Under the pieces are notes generated by a model, which saw only the letters and a program-made list of their open reading frames with translations, was not told the DNA's origin and made no database searches. DNA of 64,000 nt from a bacterium (GTDB lineage Bacteria; Armatimonadota; Abditibacteriia; Abditibacteriales; Abditibacteriaceae): positions 1-64,000 of the forward strand of contig SDZD01000014.1 of assembly GCA_004172935.1 (NCBI GenBank). Direction: 5' to 3'. The position numbers were made by a program, and so were the translations under genes. Shown here in pieces: positions 16,629 through 25,867 of this stretch. Each line of letters opens with the position of its first letter. The first letter of the stretch is position 1.

Positions 16629-18851
16629 ATGTTGTTGAACACCAACGGTTCGCCACTTTCGCCCCCCCCCAACGCCATTGCATCACCAGCGACGGCGCAC
16701 GAAATCGCCTCTCAACTGGAGCGCGATGCGACCACGCCTCAAGAGCGAACCGCTGCCCACAACGTTTTGCTCAAAGCCCTCGAAGCGGACAGGCACGCCG
16801 CCTCAGTCGGCTTGCACCTACCCGGTCTGGCCCCGGCTCGCGGTGGTGGCCCGGTCGCTATCGACGGCGACACCCTGCTTAAGTCGCTCACCGCTAATTC
16901 CCTCAAGCCCAAAGGCACCGCAATTCGCATTAACCACACGCTCGATGCGCTCGGCGAATATACGGGCATTCGCGATGCCGCCACGCTGACCAGCAAGACG
17001 ATGGCGTTTCTGGAAGCGGTTTCGCGCACACCTGCGGTGCAGCTCATCATTCGCAAGCGTGTCGCGCAGGTTCAGCGCTTTTGTCGGCGCCCCCGTTTTC
17101 GCGGTGATATGGGCATGGGTATCAAGCAACGCGAGGAACGACGCCAACTCACGGGAACTGCGGCCAAAGAACGCGATGCCCTCGAAGACTTTGTACTTCA
17201 TGGCGGTTATCGCTATGACCCTAGCGGCAAACTTCGCCGCCGCGCCTTCGATGGTCGCCCCGGCGTATGGGATGGCAACGAAGACATCCTTGCTGGTGGC
17301 CTGCTCAACATGTGCGGCATCATGACCCGCAACGCGCTCGCGCTCGACTGGGCGCCTGTGCGTATGGAGCCGGGTAACGACGCCGATGCGATGCCCGTCG
17401 CGTGGTTCTCGAACGCAGATGTAGACGCGAAGCAGATTCGGCGCACATGGGAGAAAAAGTACGTCCCGCAAATCGACCAATCCGGCTTACCCATCGCCTA
17501 TGTTGAGCTCGAACCCGGTTCGCTGTCCGGCTCGGCGGGCATGGTGTGCCGCGAATTCCCTTGGAACAGAATGGCGGTCATGGTGCGCAACCCGCGCACC
17601 GATTTCTTCGGATTGGGCTACGGCTTCTCGGAAACCGAGGCGGCTCTTGATGTGCTGGCGTCGATGATTCTCAACCTCAAGTTCCGCGCGGAATACTTCG
17701 ACAACAACCATATTCCCCCCGCGATTGTGACGCTACGCGGGCAACTCGCTGGCTTCTCCGACAACTCGCTCAATGCGCTGCGCACTCAGCTCGCGATGAA
17801 GACGGGCAACGTCGGCGCCTTTTTCAAGTTGTTGTACCTGGGCCTTCCTCCCGGCTCGGACAACGGTATCGAGATTCACCCACTTCGCAACGCAACGGGC
17901 GCGGTGAATGAGATGGAATACGCGCACTCGGATTTCCAAGCGCTTATGACGCTGCTGTGTGCTCTCTTCCTTATCGACCCCGCCGAAGTCGGGTTTAAAA
18001 ACGATGGGGGCGCCGATAACGTGCTGTCCGAATCAGACCCCGAATCGCGTCTGGTCCACTCGAAGGAATCGGGATTGGAGCCGCTGTTGACGGCTATTTC
18101 CGACTTCATCAACACGCACATCATTCAATTCCTCAACCCCGACTTTGAATTCGTGTGGCATGGTTTAACATCGAACACGATGCAGACCGATGAGAAGGCG
18201 GCGCAGGCGCGTTGGCAACTCGGCGATACCGCCAACGAACTGAAAGACGCGATGGACCGCCCGCGCGACATGCACGCAAAAGATGTCAACCTGTGGACGA
18301 AAACCAGCCGCAAATTCAAGCAGGAAGCGTACGCTACGCCCGAAGAATGGCACGATGCAGTGGACACCAAATACGAGAAGGAATTTGAGGCGAAATACGG
18401 GGACGAAGCCGATGCATGGTCGACGGCATGGGATGAACCATCCGGCTCGCCGGAAATGATGCGCACAATCGAAGCGGATAAGCAGGAACTGGCGGGAGCC
18501 AAAGCGCAGCAAAAGCAGGTTCAGGAGCTGATAGAGCAAGGGCACTCGCCAGAAGAAGCGAAGAAGCTCGCGGCACAAAACGCGATGATGGCGCAGGCCG
18601 GGATGCCGGGCCAAGGCGACCCGGCACAAGGTGGCGCGGACCCGCAGGAAGATGGTGGGCCGCTTTCGCGCATTCCCCGCGATGGCGACGGCTCGCAGCA
18701 AAACGCAGGATCACCTTTCGATACCGATGCGCTCAAAGCGCCGGAAGACGATACCGACCCGTATCAAATAGAAGAGGAGCCAAGCGCTCCCATGCGCAAA
18801 TCACAGACGAGTCAGCCCACTGAGCGCGTGATTCGTATCGTCCGTGTGTAG
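16629..18851 (+). CDS. Portal protein
   Basis: A 740-residue portal. Recognisable landmarks are AVQLIIRKRVAQVQRFCRRP early in the core, the clip/stem region with NPRTDFFGLGYGFSETEAAL, and YFDNNHIPPAIVTLRG, typical of siphophage portals. The C-terminal 120 residues are low in complexity and acidic (Gln, Gly, Asp-rich), perhaps packed inside the capsid. It forms the dodecameric ring through which TerL threads DNA and to which the tail joins. ATG 16629 is preferred because the more upstream frame reads through leader hairpin 3. A run of nine C lies near codon 12; the frame is intact. Confidence 0.88.
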   Translation: MLLNTNGSPLSPPPNAIASPATAHEIASQLERDATTPQERTAAHNVLLKALEADRHAASVGLHLPGLAPARGGGPVAIDGDTLLKSLTANSLKPKGTAIRINHTLDALGEYTGIRDAATLTSKTMAFLEAVSRTPAVQLIIRKRVAQVQRFCRRPRFRGDMGMGIKQREERRQLTGTAAKERDALEDFVLHGGYRYDPSGKLRRRAFDGRPGVWDGNEDILAGGLLNMCGIMTRNALALDWAPVRMEPGNDADAMPVAWFSNADVDAKQIRRTWEKKYVPQIDQSGLPIAYVELEPGSLSGSAGMVCREFPWNRMAVMVRNPRTDFFGLGYGFSETEAALDVLASMILNLKFRAEYFDNNHIPPAIVTLRGQLAGFSDNSLNALRTQLAMKTGNVGAFFKLLYLGLPPGSDNGIEIHPLRNATGAVNEMEYAHSDFQALMTLLCALFLIDPAEVGFKNDGGADNVLSESDPESRLVHSKESGLEPLLTAISDFINTHIIQFLNPDFEFVWHGLTSNTMQTDEKAAQARWQLGDTANELKDAMDRPRDMHAKDVNLWTKTSRKFKQEAYATPEEWHDAVDTKYEKEFEAKYGDEADAWSTAWDEPSGSPEMMRTIEADKQELAGAKAQQKQVQELIEQGHSPEEAKKLAAQNAMMAQAGMPGQGDPAQGGADPQEDGGPLSRIPRDGDGSQQNAGSPFDTDALKAPEDDTDPYQIEEEPSAPMRKSQTSQPTERVIRIVRV

Positions 18852-18857
18852 GCAACC

Positions 18858-19106
18858 ATGCTCAAAATCATTCGCTACTTTTATGTGCTGTCCCCTGCCC
18901 TCGCGTGTGTGGGTCAGGTGGGGGCCGCTTTCGTTCTAGTCGCCGTGATTGCTGGAATCGAAGCGTGGAGAGAAAGCCGCGACCGCCGCGACCAATTGGA
19001 ACGCATTGATGCACACCTTGCGGAGTGGGACGAAGAAGCCGAACTGGGCAACGATTGGCCGTGGGCCGATGTTGATGAGGAAGCCGCCCTGAATCATCAT
19101 GACTAA
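18858..19106 (+). CDS. Small single-pass membrane protein
   Basis: 82 residues with one hydrophobic segment (LACVGQVGAAFVLVAVIAGIEAW, about residues 15-37), then a charged, acidic tail (ERIDAHLAEWDEEAEL). It overlaps the next start by 8 bp, between portal and MuF genes. Could be a minor membrane-associated morphogenesis factor or lysis accessory. No family recognised. Confidence 0.55.
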   Translation: MLKIIRYFYVLSPALACVGQVGAAFVLVAVIAGIEAWRESRDRRDQLERIDAHLAEWDEEAELGNDWPWADVDEEAALNHHD

Positions 19107-20169
19107 TCTACGCCTTGAAATCCCCCGCGACGCCACGCCCGACGAACTGGCCGATGTCGCACTCGCACTGCTGAGCGAGCCGGATGTGTTCGCCGCCTTC
19201 GAAGCGGGTGTGCCCATTATTGAGGAAGAAGCGCCCGCTTTCGCCGACCACATCACTGCCTTTGATACTTCTCCCGAACCCACAGCGCCTTCATGGTGGG
19301 GCAAAGCGCTGGGCATCCTCTCCAAAGCGATTCGGCCCGGTGGCCCTGCACATGCGGGGCTATCCATCGAAGAAGTCGAGGCGAAACAAAGCGCCGCGTT
19401 TCCCGCGCTTCGCGACTTGCAGGATGGTCTGGTTCACGATTTGGAATCGAACCTCGACGGATGGGACGCCGCGCTGCAACTCGCTCGCGCTGGTGATGCA
19501 ACGGGGCAACTCTCACTCGATGGCGCGCTGGATTTACAGGAACGGGTTTGGCGTATCGTCGAACGCGATGCACGCAGCGTATTGCGTGAGGCGTATCGCG
19601 AGGCGTGGATGAGGGGGCGCGAGGCTGCCGGGGTTCATTCGCCAATGCGCGCCGATGAAAAACGCCAACTCGAAAAGATGTATCGTGCGCAACAAAACTA
19701 CTTCCTCAACCTGCTCAAAGACAAAGAGCATGGCACTGGAAAGATGCCGTTTCCGCAACGTATCGCGATGTACGGCGCCGCACTGCGGGCCGCGTTCTAT
19801 GCGGGGCAAGTTCTGGCGGATTTGTCGGGAGATGTGTTTTATCAATGGACTCTTGGCGCGCAGGAACACTGCTCGGACTGCCTGAAACTGGCAAGGTCGG
19901 GGCGCTGGCGCAGCGGGGTTTATTCGGCTAAGGAACTTTCCCGCATCGGCGTGTTTCCCGGCAGTGGTGATACCCAGTGCGTCACTAAATGCGGCTGCAC
20001 TCTTCATCGCTGTGCCCGTCCGAAAGAGAAGCCGAAGGGTGGCGCACTGGCTTCGCTGGATTTGATTGGGCCGCATGGCAACTCATTCGCGGGTAACGGA
20101 CGTTTTGGACGCACCGCGTTGGCGAATGCAGTGGCTCGCTACGGTTGGACACACAAGGGAAAACGCTGA
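19099..20169 (+). CDS. Phage head morphogenesis protein (Mu gpF / SPP1 gp7-like)
   Basis: A 356-residue minor head protein. The C-terminal domain has the family hallmark: FYQWTLGAQEHCSDCLKLA followed by GVYSAKELSRIGVFPGSGDT and CVTKCGCTLHRC, with conserved Cys pairs that may bind metal. The N-terminal part is acidic, followed by a helical region. Members sit next to the portal and bind it during procapsid assembly, entering the head. Gene order portal, small membrane protein, MuF is as expected. The start ATG 19099 overlaps the preceding stop, with GAGGAAG upstream as ribosome binding site. Confidence 0.85.
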   Translation: MTNLRLEIPRDATPDELADVALALLSEPDVFAAFEAGVPIIEEEAPAFADHITAFDTSPEPTAPSWWGKALGILSKAIRPGGPAHAGLSIEEVEAKQSAAFPALRDLQDGLVHDLESNLDGWDAALQLARAGDATGQLSLDGALDLQERVWRIVERDARSVLREAYREAWMRGREAAGVHSPMRADEKRQLEKMYRAQQNYFLNLLKDKEHGTGKMPFPQRIAMYGAALRAAFYAGQVLADLSGDVFYQWTLGAQEHCSDCLKLARSGRWRSGVYSAKELSRIGVFPGSGDTQCVTKCGCTLHRCARPKEKPKGGALASLDLIGPHGNSFAGNGRFGRTALANAVARYGWTHKGKR

Positions 20170-20235
20170 TAGAAGCATAGAAGACTTGCTTCTATTTCGA
20201 TAAGAAATCGCCTTAAATATGGTCATGGTTTGCGC

Positions 20236-20241
20236 TAAAAT
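20236..20241 (+). promoter_or_regulatory. -10 hexamer before the 20.25 kb gene
   Basis: TAAAAT in the context TTTGCGCTAAAATAA, the same string as near 58977. A start site about 7 bp downstream would nearly coincide with ATG 20246, making the message leaderless, or favour ATG 20258. Confidence 0.4.
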
Positions 20242-20245
20242 AACC

Positions 20246-21283
20246 ATGCCTTTATTTATGTCCGACCTCCTCGCGGTTCGGGGTGTGCCGCCTACTCTCT
20301 CACAACCTCAAAAACTGAACCACAGTTCACAAAATGTCGCCCTGCACGAAGGCGCGACGGTTCGCGCGCAACTGGAAATCTACGGTGTGCGCGATGTGCT
20401 AGTGGTGTCGCTGCAAAAGCATCAGGCGAAGGTATTCGCGCCGGGGCTGGGCATGTTCCCGGTTGCGATACAGAACGTGGAAGCGGCGCCCAATCCAACC
20501 CTCCTCGAATGGGATAGGAAAGTCGCGCAGGCACTGGTCCCCGTCGTGGGATCGCTGGTAAATGTGCGTCTCGATGGAGAAAAGAGTCTGGTTCAAGCCC
20601 GCCTCGAAGAAACGCTCGTCGATAAAGGACCCGATGCCCACGTGCGCCTGTCGCGCGGAGTGCTGGGACGCAAAAGCGAATCCTTGTGCGTGCCGCGTGC
20701 GTGCGTGGTGGGACCTCATGTGCCGACCAAAGTGCGGGCGACCAATGGCGATTGGGTGAAGGACTGCGCGCGGGCCAAACCCACAACGGCGAAGGCGCGA
20801 CTTCATACCGTTCTGGCGCCCTCGGCCAAGTGGCGCGATGCTCCCGCTATCGAGTGGGTAGGGTCGCTGAAAGCGAGGCGACGGGCGCAGGTATTGGTGG
20901 CTGAGGATGCTTGGTTTCGGTTTCATAGCGAGCGGGTGATTCGTATGGCGAGGGCGCAGGCTTCGCGCTCCGGCATCCAGCGGCGCGAGCAGATTGAGGA
21001 GTTGGAAAGCGCGGCATTGTTGGGGGCGCTGGCGGGTTTGCGGTTGTGGGCGCGGCGCCCTGCGCGACAACGGGAGCTGGTTCGGCGCAAACTAGAAGTG
21101 CGATTCAGTTCGGCTCTGGTCGAGCGGTTGAACGATTCTGAACTTCAGACAGAAAGGGCACTGATGCGGGCATTCGCGTCGGTGCGCGATGCGCTGTTAT
21201 CCCCCGCGTTTCGCTTGGTCGAAGTTTCGTTGGAAGATTGGGAAACGGTCGCAGACATTAGCACATCACACATCACAAATTGA
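20246..21283 (+). CDS. Hypothetical protein, faintly sigma-factor-like C-terminus
   Basis: About 345 residues from ATG 20246 (MPLFMSDLL); ATG 20258 is an alternative. The N-terminal part is beta-rich (ATVRAQLEIYGVRDVLVVSLQ ... LGMFPVAIQNVEA). The C-terminal third is Arg-rich and helical (VIRMARAQASRSGIQRREQI, then ELESAALLGALAGLRLWARR), a pattern that recalls sigma region 2 (entry helix, then EDL-Q-G-L-GL) but lacks convincing core-binding residues. An operator-like palindrome lies inside codons about 24-28, so either the gene is repressed by a roadblock or true translation starts later. No confident function. Confidence 0.5.
   Translation: MPLFMSDLLAVRGVPPTLSQPQKLNHSSQNVALHEGATVRAQLEIYGVRDVLVVSLQKHQAKVFAPGLGMFPVAIQNVEAAPNPTLLEWDRKVAQALVPVVGSLVNVRLDGEKSLVQARLEETLVDKGPDAHVRLSRGVLGRKSESLCVPRACVVGPHVPTKVRATNGDWVKDCARAKPTTAKARLHTVLAPSAKWRDAPAIEWVGSLKARRRAQVLVAEDAWFRFHSERVIRMARAQASRSGIQRREQIEELESAALLGALAGLRLWARRPARQRELVRRKLEVRFSSALVERLNDSELQTERALMRAFASVRDALLSPAFRLVEVSLEDWETVADISTSHITN
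20316..20330 (+). promoter_or_regulatory. Operator-like palindrome 2 (GAAC-N4-GTTC)
   Basis: TGAACCACAGTTCAC followed by AAAATGTCGCC, the same flanks as the other copies. Here it lies 75 bp downstream of the TAAAAT hexamer, inside the predicted coding frame. Confidence 0.6.
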
Positions 21284-21292
21284 CTTGTGTGA

Positions 21293-21574
21293 ATGAAACA
21301 ACTTCTCAAATATCTTCTGAAACACCTCTCACCAGAGTTGGTGTGGGCCACTGGACTCGCCATTACGCTCATTGGTGAGATTTGGGGCGCCTTCTTCGAT
21401 AAACGAAAAGGCGGCACTATCAGCGAATGGTTTTGGACAGCCAATCGCGTTATTCAGTCCATTATTATCTTTGCGATGGGCGGCGTCTTCGTGCATTTCA
21501 TTCGCTGGATGCGCGTGCTTTCTGACGGCTCCAATGTGTTGGACATTGACGATAAAGAGGGGGCACCATCGTGA
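21293..21574 (+). CDS. Holin-like two-pass membrane protein
   Basis: 93 residues with two hydrophobic segments (WATGLAITLIGEIWGAFF, about 18-35, and VIQSIIIFAMGGVFVHFIRW, about 53-72), basic residues between them and an acidic C-terminus. Size and topology fit a class II holin, which would let the endolysin reach the wall; the endolysin is 5 kb upstream, so the pairing is inferred. The stop overlaps the next start (GTGA at 21571). It could equally be another small phage membrane protein. Confidence 0.5.
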   Translation: MKQLLKYLLKHLSPELVWATGLAITLIGEIWGAFFDKRKGGTISEWFWTANRVIQSIIIFAMGGVFVHFIRWMRVLSDGSNVLDIDDKEGAPS

Positions 21575-22176
21575 ACCTCGAAATCCTCAAACAACACGAC
21601 ATCCCCGAACAAAGCGACGAGCAGTTCGCCGCTACTTGCAACGAATCAACGGGCGTGACCTATGGCAATGTCGAAATGGTCACGACAATGAACTATCTGT
21701 ACTTGCACAACATCTGGGACAGACTGGAGCGCATTCGCATCGACCCGGCCAAAACAGAGCGGTATGGGTTGGACTTCGTGATTCGCATCGCCAAATTCAT
21801 GACCACGGTGCAGTTCTACCCTAAAACGAACTACGCCCACTTCGTGCCGGATGCCAGTGCCCTCGTAATGCTTGGCGAAATCACCCAGCCAGAGGCCGCT
21901 GGCTTTCTGGCACTGGGCAGTCGCAACATTACCCGTTACGAAGATTGGGGCGGCGAATCGGGTGCCTTGATTACAGCCACCGATGTGCGCATCATGCGAA
22001 ATCAAGATGCCGCCAACAACGTGCAGCAGCTCTTAGAATACGCAGGTTCGGCTTTTGGCGAAGTACTGGCCTTGCTCCAAGGGGCGCAAAATGCCATGCG
22101 AGAGGGCCAAGTGGTCGAGGAACCGACCCGTGCTGAGGTCATCGCCCGCTTTGTTCAGACAATGGAGGCGCTCTAA
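21571..22176 (+). CDS. Hypothetical phage protein
   Basis: 201 residues, GTG start overlapping the preceding stop. The first half is helical (NVEMVTTMNYLYLHNIWDRLERIRI), the middle hydrophobic and the end helical with a polar C-terminus. No motif recognised. It overlaps the next gene start by one base (TAATG), with GGAGG in its own 3' end serving as the next ribosome binding site. Probably a virion or tail-fibre-associated protein because of its position. Confidence 0.5.
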   Translation: MNLEILKQHDIPEQSDEQFAATCNESTGVTYGNVEMVTTMNYLYLHNIWDRLERIRIDPAKTERYGLDFVIRIAKFMTTVQFYPKTNYAHFVPDASALVMLGEITQPEAAGFLALGSRNITRYEDWGGESGALITATDVRIMRNQDAANNVQQLLEYAGSAFGEVLALLQGAQNAMREGQVVEEPTRAEVIARFVQTMEAL

Positions 22177-23246
22177 TGTTGGCCTCATTGCTCGGTTCAA
22201 TAGGAGCACTGAACCCTGCTCGCCGTATCGCGGCGGGGGCTGTCATTGCCTACTTGTGGCGCGACGAGTTCATCACCGACACACCTAGCCTTTCTACGAC
22301 CCGCGTTAGCGAGCCTGGGCCGGGCAACGTGACGTTCGGCAATATCGGCTCCTCGACCATCACAGGTAGCGAATTGGTCACGGCAGCATCCGCATCGTCC
22401 ATGACGCTGACCGCTCCTGCACAGACCAAAGCGGTCGGAGTGGCATTTGTGGCTGATTTTCGTCGTATCGACTCACCTGCCGACCGCAGAACGTACTTCG
22501 GGTTCGAGAGTTTGTCAATGATTTCGCTGGGCAACAGCGGAAGCTCAGATGTGCTGCTCGTGGACGGTGGCAGCGCAAACATCGGACTCACTCTGTCGCA
22601 GGATGTACAGACGAAATACATGGTCGTGCTCACTTCATTTGGTTGGCTGGCATTCAAAGACAGCACCCTTATCTGGGTATCGAGAGTGCCTGTCACCCCA
22701 ACAACTGTGCGTCCTACGTTTTTGAGGCAGGGCAGTCGTGCCAACATCGCTCTCAACTCGTTTCGCTGCTTGAATTTGGGCCTCGCCGATAGTCGTTTCT
22801 CAACCGATTACGGCCTCGCCACAACAGCATTGCAAGGTAACGTCTCTGAGGGTGCAGCCTTCACTCATACAGCCGATTGCGTGTTGGAGTTCAATCCGAC
22901 AACGATACCGACCGCAGATACCATCGACATCTGGTTTCGTCAGCAAGATGCCAATAACGGATGGCTAATCCGAATCGCGTCAAGTCGAAACCTGCAGTTA
23001 TTCGAGATGGTCGCTGGTGTTCTCACATCGCGTGTCAACGTCGCCACCGCCGTCACAGCAGGGCAGCGTGTCGAGGTGCATGTGGAGGGTTCGACGATTC
23101 GACTTTTCACGGGCACCACCCTGCGCGCGACCTATGCAAGCGCCACAAATTTCCAAACAGCTACAAACGGCATGGTCAGCCACGGGGACGGCGCCGTGGC
23201 TGATATGATCGCGTGGCCGCGCACTGTCACCCTCCCGGCAATCTAA
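22176..23246 (+). CDS. Tail fibre/adhesin protein with lectin-like C-terminal domain
   Basis: 356 residues, rich in Ser, Thr and beta strands. The C-terminal region (VLEFNPTTIPTADTIDIWFR ... NGWLIRIASSRNLQLFEMVA) matches the repeating strand pattern of concanavalin A-like (LamG) jelly rolls, common in phage receptor-binding proteins. The N-terminus (LLGSIGALNPARRIAAGAVI) may anchor to the virion. Likely a surface-exposed recognition protein acting with the next gene, which begins two bases after its stop. Confidence 0.6.
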   Translation: MLASLLGSIGALNPARRIAAGAVIAYLWRDEFITDTPSLSTTRVSEPGPGNVTFGNIGSSTITGSELVTAASASSMTLTAPAQTKAVGVAFVADFRRIDSPADRRTYFGFESLSMISLGNSGSSDVLLVDGGSANIGLTLSQDVQTKYMVVLTSFGWLAFKDSTLIWVSRVPVTPTTVRPTFLRQGSRANIALNSFRCLNLGLADSRFSTDYGLATTALQGNVSEGAAFTHTADCVLEFNPTTIPTADTIDIWFRQQDANNGWLIRIASSRNLQLFEMVAGVLTSRVNVATAVTAGQRVEVHVEGSTIRLFTGTTLRATYASATNFQTATNGMVSHGDGAVADMIAWPRTVTLPAI

Positions 23247-23248
23247 TC

Positions 23249-25867
23249 ATGTTTCTTCAACTTAACAACCCCATTTATTTTCAGGCTCCGTTCGTCGCGT
23301 CCAAAGTCGGAAAAACGGGCCTCACTGTTACGGTTAATGTGTGGCGGAACGGCTCCTCTGTCGTTTCTGGGGCTGCGGCCACCGAGATTGGTGATGGCCT
23401 TTACTCCTACACGCTCGCGAGTGGCAGTGTGGGCACAGCAGGCTCGTATGTAGCAGTCTTCAAAACCACCGACACCACCGTCGATTCACAGGTCGTTTAC
23501 TCGTTATGGGTCGCTGGCCTCAACTGGGTACAGTTCATTGATGGAAGCATTGCTGCGCTTCCTGGCCTTATCTGGAACGCTCTTACCTCAACGTTCACGG
23601 TGGCGGGGAGTGCTGGTAAGCGCATAGTGGACTTTCTAACGGGTGATATATTCGCCAGAATCGGAGTGAATGGCGCTGGCCTAACAGCATTGGGGGACCC
23701 GCGTCTTGCGAACCTTGATGCTCCCGTCTCGACTGTGGGTACTTTGGTCGCAAATGCCATTCTGGTCAATCCGGCAAACAAGATATACACCAACGCGAGC
23801 AACCAAGTTCTCGTTGGTGCCTTGAGTGCGACGGCGATACAATCGTTTTGGGACTCGCCAGAGTCGGTGGTTTATGCTCCCGGTTCGTTCGGTGCGAAGT
23901 TCAAGTTGTGGCTGCTGGGCGCCGATGGTGGCGCGAAAATCACAGGGGACGCTCACACGGCGGGCGTGACGGTCGCAAACATCTCCAGCAAAACGGGCTA
24001 TCAACTCGCGGCTTCGGAACACACGGCCATTGTCACCGATGCCACGACTGCGCTCACCAATCAGGGCGTTTCTCCAACGCGCATGGGTTATCTCGACAAG
24101 TTGAACATCTCCGGCAACGTCGCCTCCTCAAGCGAAGTTGCGGCGATTCAAAACAATACTTCGACATCATTCATTGTTCCTGAGCTGTTCGAGCGTCCAA
24201 CGGCTGGGAATCGCAGCCTGAAACTGCACCTCTACATATATGATGAAGTTGGCAACATGGAAGCGCCTGACTCGGTGCCGACACTTACCGTCGTCAACGA
24301 ATCGGGCGTTAGTCGCGCGGCCAACGTCACCGCATTCGCACTGGTCGCTGGGCAAGTGGGGCACTTTGTGGCGACTTACACACTCGCTTCCAATGCTCCC
24401 TCAGAACAGCTCTTTTTTGAGGCAACGGTTGTTGAGGGCGGCGCAACTCGCCTCGTGGGCAAAACGGCTTTTATCGTCGATTCGGCAGCGGTGGACTTCA
24501 CTGGAGCTGACCGCGCACTATTGACGGCAATTGCTGCCGATTACGCGAAAGACTACGCTCTGGCTGCTTTAGCAACAACCACTGGGCAAATCAAAGCCGC
24601 GACGGATCGGATACCTGGGGCGCCCGCCGCTGTTTCCGATATTCCAACAGCGGCCCAAAATGCGGCGGCTGTCTGGCTTTATAACGGTGTACGTTCGCTT
24701 TCGACCTTCGGGACGCTCGTTACCGACATCGTTAGCGGTGTCTGGGGTTATACCGGTGGGCGCGTGCTTTCCGCTTTTGGGTTTACGGTCGCCACTACTG
24801 CCAACCAGACACAGCTCGACATCAAAGCGCAGACGGACAAATTTACTTTCACAGGGGGCAATGTCAACGCGCAGGCGCAGAATATGATTACAGGACAGGC
24901 AATCACCGATGCTGCGACCAATGCGCTTGATGCTTACGACGCCGCCAAAACGAGCGAGGTGCAAGTCACAGTACCTGCGCCTGTAGTTAACCTTCCGGCC
25001 CCCATTGTCAACGTCGCAGCTCCTATCGTGAATCCAACTCCCGTCACGGTCCAAGGGGGATTCACCCAAGAGTACCGCGACAAGATGGACGCCATCGCGG
25101 ACCAGACTTCGCGAATGGATTCACTCATTGAAACTGTTGGGGGCTATAACCGCTTGAAAGAGACGGCGCTCGAAATGGCTCCGGTCGGAGAGGGTGGAAG
25201 CGGGGGGGGTGGCTCCGTTCATGTTCCGGCTGGAAGCGTCGTTTTCAATCCGCGTCTACTCGATACCGATGGCGAGGGCGTCCCGCTCGGTCTGGTCGCT
25301 ATTTATCGTGGTGTAAATCGAATCGGCGCGGGCACAACCAACAGCGATGGGCGCGTTGAATTCTCGGACGGTGAGGGTTTCGTCTTGTTGGAGAACATCG
25401 AATATTCGGTGCGTATCTACGCGCAGGGATTTGAGAGCATGGCCCCATTCACCATGTCCCTCACGGACGATGCGGCGCCCGATTATGATCTGGTCGCGTT
25501 GCCGCCATTTCCGGTATCCACTGACCCAGATAAGGCAGTTATCCGGGTTCGCACCGCTGATTTTGTGGGCAAGCCGATGGCAAATGTTATTGTGCGGATA
25601 ATCCTCGACGACACGCAAAATGTCGTGATTGGAAACGCCCATCTTCTGACGCGCGAATTTGAAGGAGTGACCAAACTCCACACCGACGAAAACGGCAATC
25701 AGGATGCGTACGTGGACATTGCGGTCTGGCATGAAGGGACACTGACCGATGCGGGACTCAATCCCATCTATATCCTTGACATGGTGGGCGTGTTGGACTG
25801 CCGCATCCGGGTCACGGAGCAGGGTGGTTTAGCGAGTCAAATGCTCGTCCCACAGGAAATCATATGA
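23249..25867 (+). CDS. Large tail fibre/baseplate-type structural protein
   Basis: 872 residues from ATG 23249. The N-terminal domain (LTVTVNVWRNGSSVVSGAAA ... DGLYSYTLASG) resembles small beta domains used in phage fibres; a related module occurs around residues 305-400. A linker with repeated proline motifs (VPAPVVNLPAPIVNVAAPIV) is followed by helical and glycine-rich stretches, and two CnaB/Ig-like domains (VPLGLVAIYRGVNRIGAGTT and KPMANVIVRIILDDTQN). No enzyme motif. Likely a virion adhesion or baseplate protein. Coupled to the next gene by ATGA. Confidence 0.6.
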   Translation: MFLQLNNPIYFQAPFVASKVGKTGLTVTVNVWRNGSSVVSGAAATEIGDGLYSYTLASGSVGTAGSYVAVFKTTDTTVDSQVVYSLWVAGLNWVQFIDGSIAALPGLIWNALTSTFTVAGSAGKRIVDFLTGDIFARIGVNGAGLTALGDPRLANLDAPVSTVGTLVANAILVNPANKIYTNASNQVLVGALSATAIQSFWDSPESVVYAPGSFGAKFKLWLLGADGGAKITGDAHTAGVTVANISSKTGYQLAASEHTAIVTDATTALTNQGVSPTRMGYLDKLNISGNVASSSEVAAIQNNTSTSFIVPELFERPTAGNRSLKLHLYIYDEVGNMEAPDSVPTLTVVNESGVSRAANVTAFALVAGQVGHFVATYTLASNAPSEQLFFEATVVEGGATRLVGKTAFIVDSAAVDFTGADRALLTAIAADYAKDYALAALATTTGQIKAATDRIPGAPAAVSDIPTAAQNAAAVWLYNGVRSLSTFGTLVTDIVSGVWGYTGGRVLSAFGFTVATTANQTQLDIKAQTDKFTFTGGNVNAQAQNMITGQAITDAATNALDAYDAAKTSEVQVTVPAPVVNLPAPIVNVAAPIVNPTPVTVQGGFTQEYRDKMDAIADQTSRMDSLIETVGGYNRLKETALEMAPVGEGGSGGGGSVHVPAGSVVFNPRLLDTDGEGVPLGLVAIYRGVNRIGAGTTNSDGRVEFSDGEGFVLLENIEYSVRIYAQGFESMAPFTMSLTDDAAPDYDLVALPPFPVSTDPDKAVIRVRTADFVGKPMANVIVRIILDDTQNVVIGNAHLLTREFEGVTKLHTDENGNQDAYVDIAVWHEGTLTDAGLNPIYILDMVGVLDCRIRVTEQGGLASQMLVPQEII

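Noticed and set aside
16662..16670. Run of nine C in the portal gene as a phase-variation tract
   Set aside because: The frame is intact and a phase-variable portal makes little sense; a sequencing-length artefact would break the frame, which is not seen.
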